DNA of 64,000 bases, taken from contig CP138355.1 of the NCBI GenBank assembly GCA_033584155.1, positions 5,025,910-5,089,909 on the forward strand, written 5' to 3'. Numbering within the stretch: position 1 is the stretch's first letter; each line of letters begins with the position of its first letter. Both the position numbers and the translations under genes were made by a program. The notes beneath the pieces are model-generated. The model searched no databases. It was not told the origin of the DNA and saw only the letters and a program-made list of their open reading frames with translations. Positions 33,599-43,100 of the stretch are shown one piece after another. The stretch comes from Candidatus Electrothrix scaldis (lineage in GTDB: Bacteria; Desulfobacterota; Desulfobulbia; Desulfobulbales; Desulfobulbaceae).

Positions 33599-34580
33599 TA
33601 TTGGGTACCTCAAATATTTGCTGACGTCCTGTATTTTTCACCGCAATTTTATAGAGTCCCGGCTCCAACTCCAGTGTCTGGCTTGAGGAATTCACCTTTT
33701 CTTCCTTAATTTTTTGGAAATTCCCATCGTAAAGCACCAAGGTTTCATCTCCCTGATAGGAGTCCAGCTGAACAGTGACAGGCATGGCCTGAGCAGATTT
33801 ACGGTAAAGAAAGGTAATATCATTGGCAGAATCCAACCTGATCTCAGGCGGCTCTATCTGAGCATCACCAGCAAAGCTCGCTATGCTGTTATGAATCTGA
33901 TTCTTGATCTGCTGCCCGGTGACCTTCCCCTTCAGAGGACGAGCTGTCTGCAAAGCATGGAGCAAAGCCTTGGTGAAGATACCAGAATTTCGCCCATCTT
34001 CAAATCCCCGTTCACGGGCTATTTGCCCCCTTCCCACAGCAAAGGCATAGAAATAGCGCACGTTGGCAGCGCCGGGTCGCTCCTTAACCGTCGGATATTG
34101 AGGCTCTTTCACATCATGATAGGAGTTTATGGTGCGGCAACAATCCATCAGGAGAACAATTTCGTCAAAAACCGAATGACGCTGCAACCAATTCACATAA
34201 TCGGTGATGGCCACATGCCAGGGAAACATCCTCTGGGCATTGGGGGCGTACAGCGCTGTTGTCCCCATATCACCGGGATCTCCGAATCCGTGCCCGGCCA
34301 CAAAGAGATAGAGCCGTTCACCTACTTTCCCTTGCACGCCCTTGATAACAAAATCCTCAAACAGGGCTTCAATCTGATTCGGACGGATCAAGGCAGTGCC
34401 CTGCTCAGCATTTCTGGACAAGAGGCTCTGGATGTTCTTCTCCGGGACATTACCGCCTTGCGTATCACGCAACCAGACAAGAAAATCCTCGGCATCATTG
34501 GCAGGTCCCTTTAATGCGGCTAACCCACTCTCCGGATAATCATTGAGCCCGATAACGACAGCATAATGTTCGTTCTTCAT
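33579..34580 (-). CDS. Caspase-like protease (peptidase C14) with C-terminal beta domain
   Basis: From the ATG at 34580 the product is 333 residues; a longer frame to 34610 adds ten residues without a better ribosome site. The fold is that of a caspase p20/p10 unit: AVVIGLNDYPESGLAALKGP at the N-terminus, the catalytic His about 97 in FVAGHGFGD, and the Cys about 147-148 in LLMDCCRT. The substrate-pocket region is YFYAFAVGRGQIARERGFED and SGIFTKALLHAL. This is the metacaspase/orthocaspase pattern, so cleavage after basic residues is the usual activity. Residues from about 265 form a separate beta domain (VTVQLDSYQGDETLVLYDGN, LEPGLYKIAVKNTGRQQIFE). It lies between two transglutaminase paralogues; likely a regulated protease of a stress or conflict system. 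Confidence 0.85.
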   Translation of the reverse strand: MKNEHYAVVIGLNDYPESGLAALKGPANDAEDFLVWLRDTQGGNVPEKNIQSLLSRNAEQGTALIRPNQIEALFEDFVIKGVQGKVGERLYLFVAGHGFGDPGDMGTTALYAPNAQRMFPWHVAITDYVNWLQRHSVFDEIVLLMDCCRTINSYHDVKEPQYPTVKERPGAANVRYFYAFAVGRGQIARERGFEDGRNSGIFTKALLHALQTARPLKGKVTGQQIKNQIHNSIASFAGDAQIEPPEIRLDSANDITFLYRKSAQAMPVTVQLDSYQGDETLVLYDGNFQKIKEEKVNSSSQTLELEPGLYKIAVKNTGRQQIFEVPNNAGIIV

Positions 34581-34660
34581 CCGCCTCAGACATTTATGAT
34601 GAAAGAGCATGGCAAATCTGCTCCTGGAAATTCCTGCTCAGTAGAGCTTAAGGGATTAAC

Positions 34661-36319
34661 TCAGCTATTAGCGAATTTGATCAGCTGTTCCACAATGGCA
34701 GCCAAAGGTGCGTGCTGATATTCAGAGGTTATGGTCGCAGCTTGACGCCAGTCCCCGGAAAGCGGCTCTTCACTCTTCCAGGATCCAGTGAGTCCGTACC
34801 TTTTTTCCCGAGTACTCACTGCCCTGGTACCTTTCTCAGGGGTCCAAAGGAAATCCGGATGGGCATTCTGGTACCATTCTCCACCGATAATATTTCCGGC
34901 CATATCAAGTTCCAGATCATAATAATACCGAACAGTATGCACCGCATCATATCGATCACTGTCTGTGCTCCGTTGCGCAGGCTGCGTTTCCACTATATAA
35001 GAAACATCCATAGCAATGGCGACAATGGTCTCAGTTTCGCTGTCCCTATATCTTTTGAAGCGATCTGTATCAAATCCTGTTTTCGCAACCGAGGCCTCTG
35101 CCAAGGTACGGGCATACCGTCCCTTCTGCGGATTGAAATATCTGTATTTATAGCCGACAATGGGCTGATTCCAGACCTCATAATCATAGGTAGCATCAAG
35201 GATCATGCTTCTCCGCGAAACCCCGATCTGATTCACCACAGCAAGATGCCAGGTTCCTGGATTGGTATCAAAGCATTTTCCCGCCAAAATCCGTCCAGTC
35301 TGTGGATCGATAGCTGGATTTTTTTCGTTACAGCGTCCGCCGATAAATCGTGATGGAGTGTGAACCTTTGCCCAAAGCAGAGTGGCCAAGGCCTTAATGT
35401 CGGAAGGATAAAAGGTGATAAAGGTTTTGCCGTCCGCTGCCAGCACAGTGACAGGAGCCATAGGCCGGGCAAGCATATAGGCCGCAGGCGACCAGCCATG
35501 ACAGAGTCCCATCCAGGTTTCCACCCGTCCGTTACGGCTATAATATCTTTTTCCCTCTCCCCACATCTTTTCAGTCAGCGTCATATTGCTGTCGCCGACC
35601 AGAAGATCATATTTTTCCGAGGGAGAGAGTCGATTCACGGCATCTCTGTTTCCACTCTCCACGATGCGCTGGGCTGGATTACTCTGAATATAATCAAAAT
35701 TTTCTTTCCAATCCCCTGATCTCGGGAAATGGGAATCTGCATAACGATGCCCCAGCATGCCAAGATAAATGGCCCAATAATCGTCTGACCAGGGCTGCAC
35801 ATCCAAACGGGCATTCATCAGGCCGTTGTCTTCCATACTCTGGAGACCTGAGTAGGAAAAGGTATCCACAAAGCCGTCCGCCTGATCATTTTCCGCAAAG
35901 GCAGCCCGTCCTGCGGCGACAACATCCAGCTCAGTTATATTCTGCCGCTTCCCATCCCGGGCATCGATAAAGGATTTTTCGCGAATAGCCTCCTCGTTAA
36001 AAAGGGAACTCTCCGAGCTAAGAGGTTCTCCCTGTTCGTCGTACTTCGCAGGCAGCTGAGCCATAAAGGCCACCGGATCGGCTTGCAGGGCCTCAAGGCC
36101 CTTATCATCCATCAACTCCTCAGCTGGTGGCACACTGCTGCTGGCTTCACTGCTGTTTGCCGACGTATCCTGCTCGGAACCAGCAGGTACCGGCCCCTCA
36201 CTTGCTGACGCCTCTGAATTTCCAGATGGTTCAGTGGGCTCTGGTTTCGAGGACGCATCAGGCGTTCCTTTGAATAAATTCAACAAAAAGCAATTGTGTT
36301 TTCCTTCTGGTGTAGCCAT
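34661..36319 (-). CDS. Transglutaminase of the elicitor (GP42/Pep-13) family, paralogue B
   Basis: The 552-residue product is collinear with paralogue A (the gene pair shares AVGRAAFAEND-like, VDTFSYSGLQSMEDNGLM, PWSDDYWAIYLG, and LSPSEKYDLLVGD). It has Cys about 273 in GLCHGWSPAAYM, GTWHLAVVNQ and LDATYDYEVWNQPI, so the Pep-13 core is VWNQPI here. It differs by an extra N-terminal 60 residues rich in Ser, Glu and Pro (KPEPTEPSGNSEASASEGPV), probably a flexible linker. Like A, it has no clear signal peptide. It is the first gene of the run towards the caspase, 80 bases upstream of it. Divergence between A and B is high, so the duplication is old. Confidence 0.85.
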   Translation of the reverse strand: MATPEGKHNCFLLNLFKGTPDASSKPEPTEPSGNSEASASEGPVPAGSEQDTSANSSEASSSVPPAEELMDDKGLEALQADPVAFMAQLPAKYDEQGEPLSSESSLFNEEAIREKSFIDARDGKRQNITELDVVAAGRAAFAENDQADGFVDTFSYSGLQSMEDNGLMNARLDVQPWSDDYWAIYLGMLGHRYADSHFPRSGDWKENFDYIQSNPAQRIVESGNRDAVNRLSPSEKYDLLVGDSNMTLTEKMWGEGKRYYSRNGRVETWMGLCHGWSPAAYMLARPMAPVTVLAADGKTFITFYPSDIKALATLLWAKVHTPSRFIGGRCNEKNPAIDPQTGRILAGKCFDTNPGTWHLAVVNQIGVSRRSMILDATYDYEVWNQPIVGYKYRYFNPQKGRYARTLAEASVAKTGFDTDRFKRYRDSETETIVAIAMDVSYIVETQPAQRSTDSDRYDAVHTVRYYYDLELDMAGNIIGGEWYQNAHPDFLWTPEKGTRAVSTREKRYGLTGSWKSEEPLSGDWRQAATITSEYQHAPLAAIVEQLIKFANS

Positions 36320-36419
36320 CGGTTTATCCCCCTTTTTCTATAAACATCGCGTTGAATCCGACCAGATTAAGGCCATCTTTAATCAGCAGGCTGAATTTCT
36401 CCCTCTAAAAATATACAGA

Positions 36420-38207
36420 CTATCCCTCTGCTGGTTTAGCATTTTGGGTTTTGGAGTCTGATCCGGCGAGAAAACTTTGGCCTTTTCCCAGACGCTTTGC
36501 AGAGTACATAGCATGATCTGCATGATGCAACAGCTCTTCCATAGATGTACCATGATCGGGATACAGGGCAATACCAACGCTGGTTTGGATACGCTCGCCC
36601 CCCTCTATAGAACAATCCATGTCATTCAAAGATGATATAATGCGTTCTGCTGTTGCAACAGCATCATCTATAGATTGAACATCATCAAGAATTGCCGAAA
36701 ACTCATCGCCACCGATGCGAGCAACCACATCTTCCAGACGCAGGCACTCTCGCAACCGGTCAGCAACCATCTGCAAAACCCGATCACCAGCAAGGTGGCC
36801 CAGGCTATCATTAATTGTCTTAAAATTATCCAGATCAAGATACAGCAAAGCGACCTTGCTCTTCAGACGATTGGCACGCGACAAGGAACCACGTAACCGT
36901 TCATCAAACATAACCCGGTTGGGAAGGCGGGTCAGCGGGTCGTGCATTGCCTGATGCCGAAGTATTTCTTCTGCCTGCTTACGCTCACTGATGTCAGAAA
37001 ATAATGCAACATAGTTGACAATATTCTTTTTCTTCGGATCACGGATCACGGCGATGGAGAGCCATTGCGGATATTCCTCCCCATTACGGCGACGATTCCA
37101 AATCTCCCCCTGCCAATTATTATTCCGCAACAGAATCTTCCACATCTGGCGATAATACTCTTTATCCTGTCGCTCTGATTGCAGGAAAGAAGGATCTCTA
37201 CCAATGGCTTCCTCACGTTTATAGCCGGTAATCCCTGTAAAGGCTGGATTCACCATGATAATACGATTATCAGCATCTGTGACCAACATGCCTTCAGAGC
37301 TGGTCTCAAAAACCGTATGAGCCAAGCGCAACTCGTCCTCGGCTTTTTTCTGTTCAGTGAGGTCACTGATTATACAGACAAAACCATTACAGGTTCCATA
37401 TGCTGTCCGACGCGGGCTAAGCCAATGTCCTCCAGGAAAAATCGAGCCATCTTTGCGAATAAATTTCTTATCTGCATAATGCTGGTCCAGCTGACCGTAA
37501 CGGAGCAGCTCCATAGCCTCTTCGGTTGCGGCAACGTGATCAGGGACAATAATATCCTGAAGCCGCATATATTGAAAATCTTCCCGTGAGTAACCAAAGA
37601 CCTCTGCATAGAGTCCGTTCACCATTTCGTAGGTGCCATCAAGCGCAAGAAGGCCGATACAGACAGCGGCATTATTCAACACAGCTTCGTTGCGAGACTC
37701 ACTATCCAACAAGGCCGCATGGGCCTTTTCTCTATAGCGGATCTCCTCTTTGAGCTCCTGGTTCTTACAGGCAAGTTCATGCTGAGCGCGACGCAAACTA
37801 ATCTGGGTTGATACCCTGGCTATCAATTCAGAGGGCTCATAGGGTTTAACCAGAAAGTCAGAGCCACCGACCTTAAAACCACGAATTTTGTCCGCCACAT
37901 CGCTCATGGCAGTCAAAAAAAGGACAGGAATATTGGAGAGGAGAGGATCGTTTTTTAACTGAACGCATACCTGAAAACCATTCATCTCAGGCATGCTGAT
38001 ATCAAGCAGGACTACTTCAGGAGGAGCGGTTCGACAATGGGCATAAACTTTCGTGGGATCAGAAAGGGACTGGGAGACAAAACCATGAGAACGAAGTATA
38101 GACTCCAACAAACAGAGATCACTCAGACTATCATCAACAATCAGAATATACGGTGTTGTTCTGTCATTACAGAGATACTGTTTCTTTTCCGATTCAGGCA
38201 TTGCCAA
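36420..38207 (-). CDS. Response regulator with PAS-PAS-GGDEF: diguanylate cyclase
   Basis: The 595-residue protein has an N-terminal receiver domain (about 18-140, phosphoacceptor Asp about 69 in VVLLDISMPEMNG and Lys in VKPYEP), a coiled coil, and two PAS units (about 175-290 and 295-415). A GGDEF domain occupies about 425-585. The active site GGDEF (about 499-503) is intact, and RLED precedes it by five residues, an intact inhibitory site for product feedback. It therefore should make cyclic di-GMP from two GTP under control of phosphorylation and PAS ligands. It is the last gene of the signalling cluster and its start overlaps the preceding gene by 14 bases. Confidence 0.93.
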   Translation of the reverse strand: MAMPESEKKQYLCNDRTTPYILIVDDSLSDLCLLESILRSHGFVSQSLSDPTKVYAHCRTAPPEVVLLDISMPEMNGFQVCVQLKNDPLLSNIPVLFLTAMSDVADKIRGFKVGGSDFLVKPYEPSELIARVSTQISLRRAQHELACKNQELKEEIRYREKAHAALLDSESRNEAVLNNAAVCIGLLALDGTYEMVNGLYAEVFGYSREDFQYMRLQDIIVPDHVAATEEAMELLRYGQLDQHYADKKFIRKDGSIFPGGHWLSPRRTAYGTCNGFVCIISDLTEQKKAEDELRLAHTVFETSSEGMLVTDADNRIIMVNPAFTGITGYKREEAIGRDPSFLQSERQDKEYYRQMWKILLRNNNWQGEIWNRRRNGEEYPQWLSIAVIRDPKKKNIVNYVALFSDISERKQAEEILRHQAMHDPLTRLPNRVMFDERLRGSLSRANRLKSKVALLYLDLDNFKTINDSLGHLAGDRVLQMVADRLRECLRLEDVVARIGGDEFSAILDDVQSIDDAVATAERIISSLNDMDCSIEGGERIQTSVGIALYPDHGTSMEELLHHADHAMYSAKRLGKGQSFLAGSDSKTQNAKPAEG

Positions 38208-38898
38208 CGGTTTCGTCTTTACGGGTCATGGCTTCCATAATAAGGCCCATCAGGCTTGCGCTAATACGTTTCTTCACCTTCTGGGAACTTGGGATGTCTG
38301 TAAAACTTATACTTGCTCCCTCAAGAGCAATCAAGGAATAAGCTGCATCTTCTCCATTTAATCCTCTGAAAGCCGCATCAAAGACTTCACCATTTTCTAT
38401 ATAAAAGAATCCCTTTTCATTATTAGTCGAGGTAATTTCCAGCAAACAGGTCTTCTGCTCCAAGGCGATCATCTGGAGAAAATTAGCAACGGAGATTCCC
38501 TTCAGCATTCCTCCGGGAGGTTGCGGGGCGAGAGCAGCCTGAATAGCTTCAACCAGCTTGTTAATAGTAAAGGGTTTCTTCAGCAGACGCTGTCCGGTTT
38601 GGGCGAATTGTTTTTCAATCTCAGGGGTGGAGTGGGCAGTCATAATAACGCAGGGCATTTTAGGAAAGGCATCATTAATATAGGCCAGCAGCGTCAACCC
38701 ATCGATTTTAGGCATCTGTAAATCAGTAACAATAAGGTCAATAGACTTTCTGTTCAGAATACCTATAGCCTCCTCACCATTATTAGAGAGAATAACTTCA
38801 AAATCTTTTTTATATTTTTTAAGACTGATCCCCAGTAATCTCTGAAAACCAAGATCATCGTCAACAATTAAAACATTTTTCATTGTAATGCTGCCCAA
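38194..38898 (-). CDS. Response regulator REC-DUF4388
   Basis: The 234-residue protein has a receiver domain at about 7-125 (acidic pocket VDDD, phosphoacceptor in LIVTDLQMPKIDG, conserved Thr in MTAHS, Lys in LLKKPF). It is followed by a DUF4388/PatA-like unit (ISVANFLQMIALEQKTCLLE, GFFYIENGEVFDA). The latter domain is found in regulators of gliding, heterocyst pattern and c-di-GMP systems, and lacks any DNA-binding motif. The start at 38898 or the ATG five codons in (MKNVLI, 38883) are equally possible. It overlaps the start of the diguanylate cyclase gene by 14 bases, suggesting coupled translation. Confidence 0.88.
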   Translation of the reverse strand: MGSITMKNVLIVDDDLGFQRLLGISLKKYKKDFEVILSNNGEEAIGILNRKSIDLIVTDLQMPKIDGLTLLAYINDAFPKMPCVIMTAHSTPEIEKQFAQTGQRLLKKPFTINKLVEAIQAALAPQPPGGMLKGISVANFLQMIALEQKTCLLEITSTNNEKGFFYIENGEVFDAAFRGLNGEDAAYSLIALEGASISFTDIPSSQKVKKRISASLMGLIMEAMTRKDETVGNA

Positions 38899-38919
38899 AG
38901 GGGTTAAAAAGAAATTCGC

Positions 38920-40116
38920 TCACGATTCCTTATCCGTTTGCTGAAAGTCCAGCAGAGTACACACCATACGGTCCAGTTCTTCAGCCGCCTTGGTGACCGG
39001 ACGACTGACCGTTTCCAGATCTTTATTCTCTCTGAGCAAACTGCTTACCGCATCAATCCCGAAAAGGATTGTTGCCAGATTATTGCGTATTGCCTTCCTG
39101 TTCTTATCAATAAAGCTGTTCACTGCTGACTCGGCTGCCTGACAGATCTGCTCCTTAGCAGGTACCTGCCCAACATTCTTTTCCCAAATAATATGTGCAA
39201 GCCCCTTGACCTCTTCGTTCTCATCAAAGAGCGGGATATGGATAACTTGCACCTGTGAATTACTCTGTTTAGGGTCAGGCGATGACGGATCAGTCTGAGC
39301 AAGGCATTCCTCACAATGAAAGCTAGGGTCTGTGAACACCTCATGGTACAGAGATCCAACAAGTTCGGAAAGGCGCATATTGCAAAAATCGCGAGTTGCC
39401 TTATTCGCCCAAAGTATCTGCCGCTCCGCGTCTTCTATAACCACTCTATCCTGAACAAAATCCAACAATGCAAGAAAGTTATTTTTCTCCTGCTGTAAGC
39501 GCTCCAGCTCACGTTCAATCTGAATATTATCCTGATGCAGTGAATTGATAAGACTGTCCGCCTGCTTCTTCTGTTGATCCACAAGCTGTTTCAGGCGGAG
39601 CTGAGCTGTAATTCTTGCGTTAAGAATCTGGAGATTTATCGGTTTATTAATATAATCTACAGCGCCAAGGGTAAAGCCTCGGTATTCATCGTCCTTATCA
39701 TCACGAGCACTAACAAAGATAACAGCAATCTTCCTGGTCACCGGATTTTCTTTGAGCCGCTTACACACTTCATAGCCGTCCATTCCCGGCATGCTCAAAT
39801 CAAGGAGAATAAGATCCGGCTTCCTTTCTGCTGCCAACTCAAGTCCATGCACCCCAGTAGAGGCGATAGACACGGTATACTCTCTCTCCAGAGTTGTCTT
39901 CATCAGCTGAAGATGTGCAAAATCATCATCAATCAGCAAGAGATGATAGTGAAGCGTATTAATAGGTTCCGATGAGCGGAGATGGGGAATGATTGTTTCC
40001 TGAGAGATAATATTTCCGCAAATCTGACATCCCAGCGGTTTATTATCAATATGCTCCAGTTGCTCATCCGCAACTATATTCTTCCCTCCGCATTCTTCGC
40101 AAAAAATTACTTTCAT
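38920..40116 (-). CDS. Zinc-ribbon receiver protein with coiled coil, PAS and HisKA-like helices
   Basis: The 398-residue protein opens with a four-cysteine zinc ribbon (CEECGG...CQICG, residues about 6-33). A receiver domain (about 58-175) with phosphoacceptor Asp in LILLDLSMPGMDGYE and Lys in INKPI follows, then a coiled coil (about 180-220) and a PAS unit (about 225-325) with a second CEEC pair (HCEECLAQ). The last 70 residues form two helices like a dimerisation domain but carry no phosphorylatable histidine in an H-E/D-x-R context and no ATPase. It cannot act as a kinase itself. It starts 6 bases after the stop of the hybrid kinase upstream, so it is very likely its direct partner. Confidence 0.85.
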   Translation of the reverse strand: MKVIFCEECGGKNIVADEQLEHIDNKPLGCQICGNIISQETIIPHLRSSEPINTLHYHLLLIDDDFAHLQLMKTTLEREYTVSIASTGVHGLELAAERKPDLILLDLSMPGMDGYEVCKRLKENPVTRKIAVIFVSARDDKDDEYRGFTLGAVDYINKPINLQILNARITAQLRLKQLVDQQKKQADSLINSLHQDNIQIERELERLQQEKNNFLALLDFVQDRVVIEDAERQILWANKATRDFCNMRLSELVGSLYHEVFTDPSFHCEECLAQTDPSSPDPKQSNSQVQVIHIPLFDENEEVKGLAHIIWEKNVGQVPAKEQICQAAESAVNSFIDKNRKAIRNNLATILFGIDAVSSLLRENKDLETVSRPVTKAAEELDRMVCTLLDFQQTDKES

Positions 40117-40122
40117 TTGCGA

Positions 40123-43100
40123 TCAGCTCCTGCTCTCACCAGCAGTCAGATTCAACAATGGGGCAAGATCAGCCTCCAGTTGCGACATCATGCCTTGATA
40201 ATCTTCCTCCTGCCCTTCTTTACTGGCAGATTCAATTTTCCTGGCCTGTTCTGCTTCATCTTTAAGTCCTACACCAAGCAGAATACCTTTTGCCTTATGC
40301 CCAGCTGCAGAGAGCAAAGCAAGATCATTATCCTGCACAGCCTGCCTGGCCTGCTCCAAGGTCTCAGATATGGATCGGGAGGAAAGCTGTATCATCTGCT
40401 CCACCTGCTCCGGTTCAAGACTGTAAATGTTTTTGAGGTGTTCAGCAACACTTGTGACAAGCGCATTATCGTTTTCTTTTTTCTCCATCATGTCCGTACC
40501 GTCCTCTTGTTTTTTTTCTATTGCGTTTTTTACAAGTCCGTCAACATATCCTGTCTGTTGAAAGGCGTGATAAATCTCTTTTGTTTTAAAGGGCTTCACC
40601 GCATAGCCATCCATTCCGGCCTCCAAACAACGCTGTTTATCCTCCTTCATGGCATGCGCTGTCAAAGCTACTACAGGCATATGACCACCTGTCAACCTAT
40701 ATTGCAATGCTTCTGTAAACTCCTGCGGCAAGGCATGCTCATCGGCTGGCTGATACTTTCTTTGTTCACAAGCTCGGATAATTTTTGTCACCGTGAGTCC
40801 GTCCATAATAGGCATCTGCACATCCATAAGAATAACATCAAAGTGATGATCCAGAAGGATTTGCAAGGCTTCTAATCCATTTGCCGCTTCAACAATCTGA
40901 TGGTTATCCTTCTGGAACATTGCCTTGGCCAGAAAACGATTCGACTCATTATCATCAACCACTAAAATACGCAAGCCCTGGAGCTCTATTCCCTGATCTA
41001 TCGCAGCATGTGCTACAGAAAACTCTGGACCAACGACCTTCTTAAATCGTGCAGTAAAGGTAAAGGTACTTCCCTGCCCCAAAACGCTACTCACACCGAT
41101 ATTGCCCCCCATCATCTTGCAGAGCCTGTAGCAAATTGTCAACCCCAGACCAGTCCCTTCAAAATCCCTGCTGGTACTACTATCAACCTGAACGAATTCC
41201 TCGAAAATGTCATTAATTTTTTCCGGGGCGATCCCGATCCCCTTATCCTTTACCTGAAACTGCACCAACATTTCGTTATTATTGCTTTCCTGAAGAAAAA
41301 CTCGAACAGAAATAGCGCCTTTCTCACTGAACTTTATACTGTTATTGAGCAAATTAACCAGGATCTGACGAACCCGCATGGCATCGCCATAGACAAACCG
41401 AGGCACCTTAGGGTCAATATTATAATGCAGACGCAGGCCTTTTTCTTCGGCCAAAAACTCCACCGTCCGAACAGCATCACCAATATTCTCTTCAAGACAA
41501 AAAACCGCAGGCTCCAGCTGAAGCCTGCCAGCCTCAATTTTGGAGAAGTCAAGGATGTCATTCAACAAGCCCAGGAGAGATTCTGCTGCTTTACTCACCG
41601 TCCCGATATAGTATTGCTGCTGCTCATCCAGAGAGGTTTCCAATGCCAATTTGGTCATCCCAACAATGGCATTCATAGGAGTACGCACCTCATGACTCAT
41701 ATTGGCAAGAAAATCGCTTTTCGCCTGATTAGCCTGCTCAGCCCTTTCCCGTGCCAGTTGTAGCTGTTGTTCTTCTTCCTTTTGTCGGCTGATATCTTTG
41801 GTGATCCAAATGGCCCCTTGTTCCGGGTCCGTACGATCAATAATCTTGGCTGTTAAAGAACACCAAAACTGACTGCCATCCCGGCGGCGCATTAAATGGT
41901 CTTCCTGAAAAATCCGATCAGACTCAAAGCAGAGTACAGCCCGTTCATGAGTTTGCTCAAAGAGCTTCTGATTGTCAAAGAGAACAGAAGGAGAAACGGC
42001 AATAAAGGCCTCTCTGCTTCCATAACCGAACATCTTGGCTGCCACCCCGCTTGCCCAGACAAACTCGGTTCCGATGACCCGGGCAATACCTATGGCTGCA
42101 TGCTCAACAATCAACTCAAGCTTTGCCAACTGGGCCTTTAATTCCTTTTCTAAATCAAGCCGTTCGGTAATATCATTTTTTATCGCAAGATAATAGCTGA
42201 TTTCCTGCGTATAACGGTCGTACAATGGATAGACGGTTTGTCCTTCCCAATACTGCCTGCCATCCTTTCTTGTATTACGGAGAAAACCTTTCCAGGTTCC
42301 ACCGTTTTTGACCATATGCCAGATTTCCTGACTGACAGGAGAATTACTTTCTCCAGCAGTCAAAACGTTTGGATTAGTGCCATACAGTTCCTCACGCTCG
42401 TATCCGGTTAACTCGCTGAAAAAAGGATTTGTATAGACTATATCGGCATTCTCATCTGTAATAACAATGGCACTGGTACTCTGCTCAACTGCCTGTGAAA
42501 AGAGAAAAAGCTGTTCCTGCTCTTTTTTTCTCTCTGAAATATCAGTAAAAAAGGAAAAGCAGGTCTTTTTTTTCCTGCCAGGCGGGGTAATACAGGAAGA
42601 AGTGATGAGTACATCGAGAAGTCCCTTCTTCCCCGTACGCAATCTTCCCTCATGTGAAACATCAAAGCACTCCTCATCTGCATACAAATCTCTTATTGCG
42701 AGGAATTCATTCACATCATGACCAATTATCTCTTCTGCCGACAAATCAAGGAGCTGACAAAGACTTTTATTGACCTCAAGAATGATCCCTGATTCATAGT
42801 CACTGAGCCAGAATCCCTGAGGATTACGGTTGATAATAGCCTCATATTTTTCTTTATCCTGGATTCGTTGTTCAGCCTCTCCTTCAAGTGTTGCAGCCAC
42901 CAATAAGGCCTGACGATGTCGTCTATTCGCCATATAGAGCAGGGCAAGCATGACAGCCAGCAACAAAAAAAGAAGTGTAATAAAACCTGAGGAGCCCAAG
43001 GAGGCTGGTCGATAGTTTTCCTCAAACCATGTCTTTTTTACAACATGGATCAGGACAAAATCATCTCCCACCAGAGGCCGACAAAAGACATAATACTTGC

